Shown one piece after another: positions 10,701-25,700 of a stretch of 64,000 nt of DNA. The translations under genes and the position numbers were made by a program. Source of the stretch: Tubulanus polymorphus. Taxonomy: Eukaryota > Nemertea > Palaeonemertea > Tubulaniformes > Tubulanidae. The notes beneath the pieces are model-generated. The model searched no databases. It was not told the DNA's origin and was given only the letters and a program-made list of their open reading frames with translations. The stretch is taken from the NCBI RefSeq assembly GCF_964204645.1, contig NC_134025.1, positions 24,520,001 to 24,584,000 of the forward strand, in the 5' to 3' direction. Position 1 is the stretch's first letter, and each line of letters opens with the position of its first letter.

Positions 10701-13700
10701 CGTGTTAGATGTTGATGATTACACCATAAATAGCCTTTAGACATACAGGAGCTAAGACTTTCAAACCCTTATAGTGTTGGGAGTAAGATATTCATAATTC
10801 ATATTCTTATAATTCTTTAGAAAATGTTTTAACATTCAAACAGTTTTACACCTGACGCAGATTGTCGTGATTTGATAATAAAATCTAGGGCGTAAACCGA
10901 GCGAATTACATGTAAGGACTGTTGTGACGACTGCGCAAATGTTAGCACGCTTTGCGGGTGTGGTCATCAAATTCTGATATTCAATTTCCTTCTTCATTAA
11001 TTACAAAGCACTGGCCAGGGTCCGATCTACAGCCCTCTTTAATTACGACGAAATCGTCATGCATTCATGACATGACAAAGTCATACGAATACATGAGGCA
11101 TGCTTTCGTTACAATAGACTTACATTACTACAAACACATGACTGACAGTTACAGAATGCCGAGAAGTCCGGAAACAAAGACAGATGGATTATCTGTGATG
11201 AATTTTGCCATGTATACATATATATTCAAGTTACCGCAAAGTCATTCACAGAAGATGGTTAATAATACTGTCTCAGAAATTTTCTGAACATGCCTAGCGA
11301 GTGTTCGGATTTCAAATGTTTGCCGAGAGACGAAGTAATTGTCTTTTTCTCCCTCGACTCGATAATAATGATATCAGCATTTCTATAAATCCAAAAATTT
11401 AAAGACGAATCACCGTTAGAGAATTATTCAAACCTGCTATGATATCTGTTCAGATAATCGCATGCTTAAAAGATAAAATTCTAAGATTTAGATTATCTAG
11501 ATTTAGATTATGCAAATACACGGCCGCATAAAAAGGGTGCACACTCCCTAAAAGTGGCCCTGAAATTTCATGAGAAAATATAAGATGTTAACCTGATCCA
11601 TCAAGATTCTAGGATTATAAGCTTGGCTTTTCCGAAAATGAGTTGATATTTTCTAATGGAGAGGGGATGCGGGCGCCCTTTGAATCCTGATATGCTCAAT
11701 TTTGAGGGTCCCACCCTCCCTAAATCAGACCCTAGATCCGCCCCTGAAATGTATTGCAAAATTTTTAATGAATCACCATATCAATTCGAAGGTAAAATGT
11801 TGTTTTCGACGCTGTAACTGTGTATGAAAGAGTTTTTTGAAGATCGTGCGAAACTAGTCAGATATATTGATGTACATACCAGGACAAAGCACAGGTGCAA
11901 AGACATTCTCGGCGAAATCTTCGAACATCGTCAGTTCTTTATGCTGCGACACTATTGCTTCAAGATATTTGGCCCGCTGTTCATAGCTTCAGTAAACACA
12001 CGCGTTAAGGAGTAAAACATATATACATACACAAATACATGACGTATCAAACAATGTATATATATTCAAACATTCATTCGAAAAAACTACACGTCAAAAA
12101 TAAAACGAATAGAGCATCACCCGATAGCGTTGACAGTAAGGTTGTTTGTAAACCTCACGGCACCAACGCAATGACACTAAAGGGTACACGGAGCTGAGTG
12201 TTAGCACAAATTCATACGAACTGATGCCCCGGAGAAAAATTCCGTGAGGGTATTTTTCCTCCGATTTACAGGAAATTTTTAATCAAGATTCTTTTCATCG
12301 GTCCAAAATGCAAACGGGCTATTCTATCATATACTGTTCATTTGATAAACCATGGACGTATAAATACTAGGATAAAACTATGGACTCTGATAGACCATGG
12401 ACCCTAAAACAAGATTATTTTTTTATAAATTAATGCTAGGATCAAACCATGCACTCTGGTAGACCATGGACCCTAAAACGAGAGTATTCATGAAAAAACA
12501 ATGCTTGGATCAAACCATGGACTCTGATAGACCATGGAAACTAAAACGAGAGTTTTTGAGTCCACGGTAAGCGCACCATCTCTTTAAATTAACGTCTGCT
12601 TCGCTTGATGACGGAAAGCCCGACTAATCAAGCAACAAGTTCTATTTAGATTTCATCCCGGCCAGATGATCGTATCGCATCGATTTCGGTATCGAATCTG
12701 TAACCGAAATAATATCGCCATGAGATCTTTGAAGTCTGTCATTTGAAAAACCAAATGCATTTGACAAAATAACAAGAGCGTCGATTGATAACAACCGCTG
12801 ATGCTCATATGACATCCACCTCTTCAGGGAGAATGGATGAATTAAGCCTATTGATACGGAGAATATCATCCAGCGCTCACTCGACGCTATAACAAAAGCC
12901 GGTGACCAGTTGTGAATATGCAAATCACGCGTCGCCTATAAAAACCCCCGAAATCACGGCTGAGCAAATGTTCGATTCACACAGGGTACGTAGGCCCGGT
13001 AAATGACAGCGGTGCGTCACCGATGCTCAGACGACCGCAGACGGCCGGTTTTGGTTTTCGAAAAAAAATCGACTCGCTCTTGAACGGCGGCCATTGTTTT
13101 GAGGGTATGACGGCCGGCCAGCGTAAGGATCAATTTACGACGAGATAACAAACTGAAAACGAGAGTCGTTCATGGCACTCGTACGCCGCTTGTTTCTATT
13201 GTACCCGCACCGCTTCGAGAATGCTCTCGTGTGCAGATTTTTTAATGATCATTTCTGTGGCGTGATGCACGTTTGAAAAAATGGTTAATGAGAATTTCAT
13301 GATCATTTGCCAGCATATGGCACCGTTTTCATAATTGCTCACATGCCTTAATCGCCTAAATAAACAATATCTCTGAAGCGGTATAAAGTATCCTTAGCTT
13401 ATATTAAATGAACAAACAAGGCCTAGTAAAACATGATAGGCGCGAGATTTTGAAGGGTTTTCGATCTAGAAGTTTTTGTCGGACATTTCAAGTGACCAAT
13501 GGAGCTAAACTGAAAAAAGCGCATTTTTCAGAAACACTTCTTAGAAATGGCACCTAAATTACACAGATGGCACAGCATGTGTACGGCACATAATCTCCAA
13601 TAAGCAATATATCTCAATTCAACGGCTTAAATCTTATCAGGATCCTATTGGATAACGTTAGACTACAGCCACCTGGTGATATTAAAAACCTTTATTTTAT

Positions 13701-16700
13701 CGCCCAGTGGATTCAATACCCGATACATTCGGGGGGGATGGGGGTGGGGGGAAATAAGGTTAGAATATACGGTTGTTCTTTTAAAGCAGGTAAATATTGT
13801 ATCTATCTCGCGTCTATTTGCGGATTATAGCCTCGCTCACAATACACCGGAAACTAGGCAATCATCGATGGATAACAAACTGTTTTTATCTCGCGCCGGC
13901 GGTCCTGTCACCCCCTCCCCGATCCTCCCCAACTCCCCCCCCCCCCCCGGGTAAGACGAGGTAACTAATACGAGCCGAGTGTTGATAACCGATGACAAAT
14001 GCTCGTGACATCGTTGATGACCATTAGACCAGTGTTTACGACCGAGCCGCGCGGTACGGCTGGTGCGTATACGCAAAGGTATGACGGTGAATTTGTCACC
14101 CCGCATTCCCTTAGTCACGCCGATAAATCACTATAGCTGACACCGATGATAGCCCCGCGACTGTCGTTAATGGTAATGCTTCGATGGCCTTAAGACCATC
14201 GGATGTCGGGAAACAGACTTAATGTCGTCGCGTCTGAGATCGCATAAAAACATTGACAACCGTCAGAAGTGGGCACTGTAGACTTTCTCAAGAGCTATAC
14301 ATAGAAAAATCGACATTATCAAAAGACGTAAGGCTTCACAGACAAAATATAGCTTTGAAGGCCATGTAATTGGACATTTTTTTAAAAATAAGATTTGTCC
14401 AGCCCCGGACAAATTACCAGACTGCTTGAGAAAAAACGGGGAAGAATTTTGTACTGACTGCTTCACCTTCGGGGGGGGGGGGGGGGAGGGTTTAGAGAAA
14501 TATATGAACTTTTCTTTCTTTAAAAGAAAGCACATGCGTATTTACTTTGTGGATGAGACATATCCTCCTAAAGCACGTCAAAAACTGTCTGATGCAAATA
14601 TATATTACAGTGCCGCACATGTATCACGACATTCTTATCCTACTTCCTAATTGATGAAATAAATCTACTCTCGTAGATCGTACCTTGGTAGATCAATTGT
14701 TTCAGTGTACTAGAAATGAAGCTATTAGGGCTATGACAGCCAATTTGATGGCAAGATGTATGTATGTTTCAACATGTATGTATGGTAAAAAAATGACAAT
14801 AAAGGCCAAAATATAGGAAGACAATGAACAAATAAGAATAAATAACAATTGTTATAAGGGGAGAGGAAAATGAGATTTTCATCAACTATAAACATGAAAA
14901 CCAACTTTCCTACAAGCGGCACAACCTTTTTGTACTCAAACTGGAGCATTTTGTCATAACAGAAAACATACTAGGCATGTGCCAGTTCAATAACCTTAAA
15001 ATATGACTTACAATTCGCACCTGTTCATTTACACGATACAAATTTTGAAAAACACAAAAAAACATTTTGAAATTTGAGGGCGAAAACTGTTATGTACATA
15101 TTTTTTCAGCGAGTTCGAGAGGGACACGGGATAGCAGATGGCAGATGGGCAAAACGCTGACAGTAATGACCAGATCTGATTGGCGTATAGTGCCATAGAG
15201 TTTCGAAATCAGTTAATCCGTAATCATATTACAATACACCAGAAAGACTGACAATATCTAATATCTGAAACACACAGGCCACTGGAAACCGCATAAACCA
15301 CTTATTTCAAAATTGTGGGTGTAGAGATTTTTCAACGAACACATGCTACAGTTATCTATTTCTAGTCGTATCAAATTCACCAATTCGAACGTCGCGCATT
15401 GTATTTTCATTTATGAAAAACATATCCGTCTCGTAGAGCAGTCGAGTTCTACTGCAGAACTGAAAGCCGTGTCAATAATTTACTGAATGACGTTTCTTTT
15501 TTCTTTCTATACTATGTTTTTGACAAAACTGAAGTAAATTCGCCGCAGCAATATTAGAACGTGTCAAAAATCAGCAATTGGCCGCAGCAATTAAAAATTA
15601 CTTCCAACGCACTAGTGAGGAAGAGTCAGTGATTATTAAAATATGACCAGAAAAAATGAGTGCAATATATAAGACTAACAGAATGCAAAATTTCCTACAA
15701 GAGCATCAGTTCTGGTTCCCGGAACATACGCCGAGTTGTATACCCCCACCAGATACCTAGAAACATGAACCCTGGCCATTAAATAAGCCAGATATGGAAA
15801 ATAAACATCCGTCATCATTAAAACGAGAAGAAAAAGTGCCTCGAAATGAAACCATCAAAATTATCAGGCTTCAAAGGTGAAGCATCCAACAACTCACAAA
15901 AGAAACCATAGAGAAACGCACAGATCAAGCGACTTTTGTTTGAAAGTCGCGGTATGAAAGCGAATCTACCCGGGTGCATTGTTAGCCGCTTTCCAGTGTC
16001 ATATTAACGAAAGGTCTTCGCAAGGATTCTGGGCGTAGTGAGACAACTGTGAAAAGTGGTACTTAGCACAAAAGTGCTGCAACCATCAATGGAACTGGCA
16101 TGCTGTAATCAGAGACGCTGGCCGAGGCGCAAACAGGGTTAATGAGTGGATTACGAATGATATTAGATATCATGACTGTCACGTTAGCGATATTAACTTA
16201 TAATAATCATGTCATATATACGGCTATCGCGAGATACCTAATGATGACAGAATGCTTACTAACGCACAACAGACTTCCAGTGACACAACGCCAGCTAATC
16301 TGAAGTTCCTTCGATGGCGCAATCTCTCGATTACCGTGATTACATCAACGAAAATAAAAATAACCTCTCGCCTTGTGATGTCAGAATTATGATCGAATAC
16401 GCAACTTCCTCTCCTCTTACAAGTGAAGACGATATGACTGAATCGCGACATGGACGTTTAAGGCGTGTTCACCTATCACTAGTTAGACCGTTCTAAATGG
16501 GTACGTACCTGGAACGTGCCAAATTTGGAAGGGCCAAATCAGACTGTGCGATCACACACGTGTCGCTGAATTGGCTATAGATAGGTATCACTGGCCCTGC
16601 AAGATGTCTCGATAAGTACTGAACCCCAGACATTCACATCTAAATGATAGATTTATGAGTCTCTGGCTGTTATCTATAAAACAAATTTTGATGACTGCAG

Positions 16701-19700
16701 TTTATCATAAATCTGGACACATCAATGTATGGTAAATTTCTAGGGGATTTTCAAAACGATTAAAAACGGATACGCGCAAGATTTTAAGATTTTAGCACGG
16801 GTCAAATTGTTGCGTGTGAATTGCAACTGGGGTCCAGGAGAAATTCTCTTTGCATCGTTCAGCATCGGGTTAGTGATTTACGTGTGAACACTGGCCAAAT
16901 TTGACTCTGGTCTGATCCGTGTCAATTCGGCCGAATCGCCTCCGTATTATGGTGGCCATAGACTGACCCTGATCCTTAAACTTCCTTTCTAATTATCTAA
17001 GACATCAAGGAATAGTTGAGTTATTCCATAAGCAATGTTTTCGCGAATTTTTTTGTGATTCTATCACGGCGAATGTCTAAATCATTATTGTAAGAATGTC
17101 ACATACTAGATCTCCTCGGGCGTCGTAACAAAAGTATTCTCCAATAGTCGGCGAAAGAATTTACTGCGAATTCCCGTCGAATTTCGAATGACATCGACCT
17201 GTCAGTCATTGTTATCAATGGCATTTCTAATAAGGCTTACGCGTCCAGCTTTCATATCCGAGTAATAATCCGAAATTAGTAACTCTCAGTGGGATTTGTG
17301 TCCACGTCAATGCACCGACATTCATTTCACATCACGACAGGATGGAAGAACACGCCGAACCATCAACGCGATTCCGGCAACTGCACCTCAAAGGAAAAAT
17401 GTTTTCAGTGAACCGATTCGATATACCTAGACGAAAACCAGCGACAAATAATGGAATTTTCTAATAAACGTAGAGGCATTTCCACCGTAATTCGGAGACA
17501 TGATTGCGCCGCTCGTACGCGACCGTCAGTCGACAACAATGCCCGGTTAGTTTGGTGCCGTTGTCAGTTGGCATTTTTAATTTCAACATCTTTGAGCCGC
17601 TGCGGAGGCGAATTCACACTTCATTTACAAGACAGGACGTGCGCACGCAGCAATTTTGTGTAATTTTACCGGGAATCTTGCAAGTTTTGCAACATCCTGA
17701 CCGAATGAATAGCCCGCATCATCGTTCGTTTACTGGCACCATTTCAACTTAACACTCCATACACGATTTAAGCTTAAAGTGCAAAAAGCACGAAAATGAA
17801 ATGACAAAGAAACACGGTGATTCAAAAATAAAATGGCATGCACCAATGTGATTGCATTTTCACTTAATATTGGACAATAATAAGCCACAAAAATCTAATT
17901 GTGCTGAAAATGCAACTTCAATTACATTTTCTGTTGATTAAAAATAAGCTGAATATTCATTAGACGTGTGTACGGTCGTCCCGCGAACCCCCTACAATCC
18001 ATGAAAATCATACTACTGTTAATGAAAATGCCCCACATAATATTCCAAGCGACAACATTAAAGCCGGGATTAAACAGCTGTGTTAAAAGCAAATATTATC
18101 AACACTAAGGATACCTAATAATTGTAGAGTGTATCTACACAAACTTTATCACCAGGCATTAACTATTACAAGTTTGGTTAGTATTGCTTGTGTACGATGA
18201 ACGATGAACGAGGCTAGATTCAATAAATCTCACATAAAATCAGCGTCAAAATTTTCATGAATGTAATTTCTTTTTGTCTCAAGGATGTATAGGATATTAA
18301 GAAACTGAGTACGCTAATACAGCCCGCAGTATTCATTAGTTTATTGTCAACAAACCCTAGCCAGTAATAAAGCAAATAGTTCTTGAAAATTGTGCGTTCG
18401 AAATGGCAATTAAAAAAAACACGCACAAAACCAATCGATGAAATGTAACGATAAAAAGGCAGTAAATCAGAATAGTTTTATCTGAATAAAGAAAATACTA
18501 TGCGCAATATTCTGAAGAATATCTACTGAAATTTGATTGCATTGATATTCAACCCAAGCCATCCCTATCAATAATACAACGCGATATTAGATATGCAAAA
18601 AATATTTCATCATGAAATATGTCATTTTAGAAAAGGAGGTTCCAACTAAAGCATTGAAAATAATCAAGCATAGTAAGAAGCACGAATGGGCCCCGATGAA
18701 AAATTGCTAGAGATATCAGAGATCTAGATTACAACCAACTCCCCTGAAAAGAAAGACTATCAGAAAAAGTATCCGAGAACTATTACTACTAGTCTTTTGA
18801 TCTTAAACAGGGTGCTCTAGGATCGACGCAAACAAATTCAACAAACGCCGACATCGCTCAATTCATGCCGCAGCAGCAATAAAACCGCTTTATAATTGAT
18901 GATACGGAAAGCCGCCAATCGTGACCTCATAGATTAAGAGCGAGACCCCGTTGAGAATCGGATTGAAGATATTGTAGATCATGCGATGTCAGTATCGATG
19001 GCTAATGAGGATGCGAGGCTTCGCGAGGTGTTCATTAGCTTCATACCGTGACGTGGACAAATTCAATAGAATTAAACACCTATAGATGCTATCATAATTG
19101 TTTACGAGGCAGAGTGGCAATAATCAGCGTGATTCCATTCATTTATTATATACTACCATGAAAATGTTTGTTCGGAAATAATTGCACGGAAATATTTCGG
19201 ATAAATGCAGTTGCCCTTAAAAAAAATCCCCATACACTTCGTAAAACCAATACAAAGTTTGTCAAGATACAGATGATTTGGACGAGAATATCATCAACAT
19301 TATGGAATCAAATCCTACAAATATTATGAAACAATGCAATTAAATTGTATGTTACATAGTGTAATATCAGTTTTATATGAGGCCGACAATGCATACGTTT
19401 TGCAACCTGTCGCCGCATTTGACAGCTGCCCCACCAGCGGCATGTTCGATTGACTTTTTGAAACTATTTCTTTCAAAATCTACATTTTAATGGTTTATAC
19501 CATACAAAAGTAGAATGAACACGCCATATACAATAAGACAGACAAGGCCATATTCACATAATACAATAATTGATTGACTTCACATGGTGCAAATTCATGT
19601 GTAAATACACCGACAAAGTATCGAAATTAAAGACTAGTTAGCAAAAATATACTATCGTCTATCTCATCTTTCGCATTTTAAGAACATTAGATGATGCAAT

Positions 19701-22700
19701 CCAAACCAACTAAGTACAAGTTAAAAGATCAAAAACAAAATTTAATGGAGATAATGAATAAACATTCTAGCGCAAAAATGTTGCGAAAAATTAGACTGTA
19801 TTTTATTTCTTACTTTTGATGATTCTAATATCTACTGAGACGCCTATGACATTTCTAAGTGAGACGTATTGAGGATCTATCATCTAAGGATATGGGCCTA
19901 CAACTAATAACCAATTGATAGTCAAAATGTAGTTCAATTCTGATTTTTAAAAATCAGTCAAACAAATGTTTAGGCCTATGAAAGTCATAAAAAAGCTTAT
20001 TAAAGTCATCACAATAAATCAAAGTATGACACCAGGCCAATTATGCAGATATTTTTACATATTACCACAGACAGCAAAACAGCACAAGCATGTTCATAAA
20101 ATCAGGGAGAATTTGAAAAACAGCTGTACAACCATTTCAAAAATATTTTCGCACGGTTCTTATCTCTTGTGAACATTTCGAATGAAATTAGAACTAATAT
20201 CAGTAGATTAGTTTAACACCAGAATGTGCATAGATGCTCGATGACAACGTACCTGTACCTACGCACAGGAAACTACACCAGGGTAACTCAAATTCAATTC
20301 AATTCATAATCTCACTGGAAATTAACACATTTGAATAAGATCTGTCAGAGTGCTAAAAGACCACAATTGAATTAGTTACCTGAAAGATGTGCTTAAGCAA
20401 CTGCATCATAAATAATGAATCGAGTTATCTAAGAGCATAATAATAACTAAATATTTTCAACGAAAAATGTTCACGACTTTCAATGGAACCTTTTCACACA
20501 CAATGCTGCTGAACATACTAACTTCACTCAAACACATTTTTCTAGGGATTTCGTTGAAAGTAATAGGTTTTCTATGCAGAGATCATGACAAAGAAAATTG
20601 TGGTGCCATCTATACGAACTAATGACGAGTTAGCTGAAGAGAGTCCATGATAAGAGTATTTAGCATGCCACCTATCTATCAGGATAACACTATACTATAA
20701 CCAAAATTTAAAAAATGTCGCAATTTCCTATCTATTTTGTCCGTTCTATTATTCCCCATTCCATTTGCATGTAAAAGCATACAGATTATAATATATGTGC
20801 AAAAAACAATATATAAGTTGTTTCGAAAATAAAGGATACAATGATTGATAGAATTCTAACTGCGAACGTCTAGCGCAACTCGCGTTGATGGCCGTAGCAC
20901 GAACTAATCCTGGAAGCACCTTGTGATCGATGATAGCACCATCAAAAAGAGGCCCAAAATACGGCACCTGTAAAAATACGAAATGATTTTGACCAACTGT
21001 TTTCGCTTGGATACGTAACAAATGATAAGAATTCAACAGACCTCTGGTTTTCGATCGATTTGAATTCGATATAAGCCAGTCTCTAGAGGATATATACAGA
21101 TTAAAACGTCTCCGAATTCAGTAGGAATAATTCCACGGCGATAATCTCGATAATGTTCCGACCAGATGATCTGCACTTCATCATTGCCCAGATGCCGCAA
21201 CTGAAAAAATATCTCATCAAAATAACACATATTTAACATCTACTACTCCGCATATAATCTTACACTAATCGGTTTTCCTTCGATTAAGTTCTTCATAATG
21301 ATTCAATGAATCAAAATCTGATTTTGGTTTCCATAAAAATGACACACAACCAATAAGTACTCTAAGACGAAATACAGTAACTTCAGAAATCAGACACAGT
21401 TCTAACAAGAACAGCCAACCATATTCTGATCAAGACAATCTTGAAAATAAGGACAGCAGCAATATCGATGGAAGTAAATATAGTTAGTAACCTTTTTATT
21501 TTTTGTGTCGTCCATTTCTTGCGGCATTCTGGTTGAGACATGAAAGATAACTTCAGAACATGATGTGGCATAGTAAGGGGCAGTGTCGCCATTAGACTTG
21601 TTTGACTGTAAGCCACCTCGGAAACCACAGTGGTGTTCCAAATCAACCTAAGTAAAACAATAAATTTACATCAAAATCTTGATCGTTTGTGAATCAGAAA
21701 ATGATTGCAAGAATGTAGTAATCTTGTTTACCTCCCAACCAAGGCCAGAAACAAAGTCTTCATATGCCTTGCTACCTCCAGAGTTGTTCAGTATTGACAT
21801 CTTGTCCTCTTGCCCGGCAGCAACGTATATCACAGCTACTTTATGTGTTTCTCGACTAAAATATTCATCAAATTCATTCAAGAGTATTATTAATGAATTG
21901 CCATACTACATTGAAAATTATCTAAAATATGCTTACCAATACTGGTTATCAAGGTTTTTCAGTTCTCTCAGCAATTTATCACTTTTCTTCAGTAAATCAA
22001 AATGTGCTCTACAAAGACCAATGAAACCGCCAAACTGCTAATGAATTTTACTAAATGAATGGTCATCTAAACTATTAAAAACCTTAGTAACTGACACTGT
22101 ACTAGAATGTACTTCAGCATGAAGCACCACGATTAATTCTGTCTTCCAAATACAAGTGATCATTCTACATAGATTATACTATTGTATTTGAGGTAACAAG
22201 GAAGGGAAATACGTGGGATAACAGTAAAACATATATCCAAATGATATCCATTCCGATTATGAAACATATAATTGATGTACCTTTTTTCCCACGCAATGAA
22301 TCCTAGCTGACTAAGTAACATTCGACACATCTGGAATTGTGAAGTAGGTTCCTGCGCTGGTTCGGGCTCTTCTTGCCTGGCTATCATACTGAAAAAGACA
22401 ATCATTATTTCTCACGAATATTCCACAGAAGTTTTCCAGGCTCTGTACAGTGAAAGAGGTTACGTACCCGTTGTCAGCTTTGTGAATTTCTGTGTATTCT
22501 TTTTCAGCGACGCGTTGACTGAGCACTGTCATAACAACGTTCTCTTCTACCGATTGAGTAATATCCTCGGGAGCGGGAGGTGGAATATTCAGAGGTTCAC
22601 CCGGTCGCAACTGACATTCTTTACTTGTGACGCCGATGTATACAAGCAGCTGAAATGATAATATTTTGAATAAAGCTCAAGTAAATAAACCATGCAATCG

Positions 22701-25700
22701 GAATCGCTGAAATCCTTCGTTTGCCAACTGCTTGCACTCACATCATCTAGATTGTCCATGTCATCTCTAGTGTAGTCGTACAATGGCAGCTCATTAGGTT
22801 TACGCATGAAAGAACCTCGTCTCGAGGGCGGCAGTGGTTGAATATGTTCTATAAGAGGTGGCACTGATAGGTATTCGTCGTTATCTGGTTCAAACAGTGA
22901 TATGTTTGGATCTGCAAGAAAAATGACAAAACAATCACTGTTGGTATTCTCAGCGGATTTTTCAATATATACATCTAATTTTCTCGATGCACCATTATAA
23001 TTCCTATGAATATTTCACAAACATACAAGAAAACTTTTCATGAGAACAATTATCTACTTACTAGGGATATAAGAGTAGCTTTGACAATCAGGGGGCCCAA
23101 AGAGAATGGCGCTGTCCCAACAGAATTTGCCAGCTACATCACGAATGACAACTCGTGTCACAGTATTTCCAGTCGTCAAACCAGATGTAACTCCTCCACC
23201 CGGTACATCCAACTAAAAAGCAATAGATACTGTCAGTACATACATAACTATCAGATGTACAAATGATTCTAAATGAATAGATCTTTGTATTGAAATAGGA
23301 TAGACTATTATAACATCCAAGTATGGACTTACCAGGGCTGGCAATTCAATAAATGATATCACAGCATTATTGTTCAATACAAAGAACTGAAAATATAAAT
23401 AATTACAAGATATTGGATGATATGGATTATTTTTTTTTTGTTTCACTCAAGCGACAATTCATAACATTTCGAACATTAATCATGTATCACAGAAAATTAA
23501 TAAATAGCAGTTGATTATCCGATATACCTGAACATGTGGTGCTTCGAACAGTTCTGGTGAGAGTTCACTCAGTGGGAGTTTTGGACTGTCATGGAATTCG
23601 AGTACTGTACTATTCAAACGACTGGCACCTCCTGCTTTTGGAAAATGACCTAAATGGTTGACTAGATGATTTATGGCCTAGAAAATAAATGGAAATCCGT
23701 TTCAGCAATGATAAAGATAGGATAGAAAAAACAACTATCAAAATCTTACACGTATAACTATTGGTAAAACACTCTGTTCATGTTTCAATGATATATCTTT
23801 TCTAAATGTTGGATTTTCTAAATGTGTTTATATATGTGGTTTTAAATATGAAGGTATTCTGAAGGCAGAATAATGAAAGATGAAATCAAGCTAACAACCT
23901 CAACTGATAATGTAATCTGCATAACTTACAGTTCTTGCAGCTAATTTCAGTGTATCCAGATCCTCGGGGACCATAGGTGACCTTCGCCCCATCTCAGGCA
24001 ATGGAAGGTTCAAAGGAGTTTTTGGAGTCGTTGGTCCACTCTGGCTTTCTCTGGAGCTTTCCACATCCTCATCATCATCTTGGTTAGCAAAGTCGCTTAA
24101 AATGTTTAACGTCAAACTGCTTTTTGACATTTGAGAATTGTTTCCAGTTGCTGCCTGATTAAGCACCTGTCATAATGAAATACAGTGTTTCTGGTAATTT
24201 CCATCATCGTTCTGTACTTACACTTAAGATACTGGTTTCCCAGTCTGGAGTATTCATTTTGCAGTTACCACACGCCAAAGTAACTTATAGGCAATGCAAC
24301 AGATACTACAATTCTAATGTTTGTACCCTACCTTGAATACAGCATGAATGAGTGATTTTTGACCATTGCGACTGTCCAATAGCATTGACATTGGAACACG
24401 AATACACCACTCCAAAAGACAGAATATCAATGATACAATAAAGCGTTTTTCTGAGTCCGCATTTGTTTTAGGTAATAGACTTGATATGGAATTTGCCATC
24501 ACCTGAAAAATGCCGAAAATGATTTGTACTCTTTAACATCCAAAAAACAATTAAATAGCAAGGTTTAAACATACCTCGATGATCTTATGTAAAAGATCGT
24601 TATGTGATGTAAGTAAAATCTGCACGTGATCGCACATGAGCAGTAACATATCACAGGCAACCTGAGCGACAGTTTTATCACTAAACTAGAAACACAAGAA
24701 AATAATGGAAATCACAGTAGGCTTTATATAGATTTGAATCCTTTTTAAGTTTCGTTTGCACACTCATGATTGATAACAGCATCAAACACGTACCCGCAAA
24801 GTGACTAGGAGCACATTGACAGCATCTTTTAGCTTGGAATGCATTGTACCATGATTTAATTCTTCATAAAGAAAAATGCTCAAACTACTTATTGCAACAC
24901 ACCTGAAAAAAATAATATCACAGATCATCAATAAATGGTTCCAAAATAAGGAGTTCATACTAATTTCCGGGAATTCCTATATAATAGTGCATACTTACTT
25001 TGCCAGACCAGCTGGCTTCTGTTTCCCTGCCTTGAGTAAAACTTCGACTAAATGATCTTTTAAATCGGAACACAGGACTAGATTCATGCCATCAGGTATA
25101 GGTTCTAGCACGCTAATCTCTTGGAAGTGGTTAGGAAAGCATAGTAACGAACCAAGCAGTGAAATGGCTTCAGCTTGTGGAGCCTAAAAATCATAGATGA
25201 AAGATTCATACATGGACATCGGCACAATTTGTTTCTTCTCAAAGACATTTGACTAATATGCACCTCTACTTGTTCGGGGGAAGCAAAAATAGTATCGACA
25301 GCCTGAATGAAATCGAGCATCATCATCGTGGATCCGGGAAGCGGCATAGAAAAGAATTTCGGCCCACAATGTTTCACCAACACATTTATAACATCCTGAA
25401 ATAGATCAATACTGATCATTTCGAATCATATAGCAAAAATTAACACTAGAATAATTTTAAAAATGCGTAAAATAGTGTATCGACAAATAGTGTAATGTAG
25501 CTAGCTGATATTAAGTTTTCAGATACAAACGACCAAGTGAAGAAATACTTTAGTTAGTTTGGAAAATACCCCCTGGTACATGTACCAGAATTTAGAAACA
25601 AAAACATCTGAGAGGTCAGTACCAGCCCATGCTAATTACATAACCTAAATATAATCCCATCAATTTCATCATCAAGAAGGATTTGATACCGGTAAGTCGA

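Larger units (their letters stand above)
11987..20839. other. 8.9-kb RALGAPA intron
   Basis: This intron separates the exon ending the GAP domain (20,840-20,967) from the exon coding [12 protein letters not shown] (11,880-11,986). The phases agree: the upstream exon ends in two bases TT and the downstream exon starts with C, giving Phe. Inside are a 3 x 69-bp tandem repeat, C/G homopolymers and a GC-richer, CpG-containing block near 12.6-13.2 kb. No open frame in it on either strand looks like a real gene. Confidence 0.8.

Noticed and set aside
10952-11287. 111-codon plus-strand open frame
   Set aside because: It lies in a RALGAPA intron and has unremarkable composition, no recognisable domain and no promoter or splice context.
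20749-20839. Apparent RALGAPA C-terminus [15 protein letters not shown] and stop
   Set aside because: Intron read-through. The donor at 20,839/20,840 joins in phase to the conserved [12 protein letters not shown] exon at 11,880-11,986.
24222-24265. Possible small RALGAPA exon coding DWETSILS
   Set aside because: The phase does not fit the neighbouring exons. Splicing 24,332 directly to 24,166 gives [10 protein letters not shown], matching the family.
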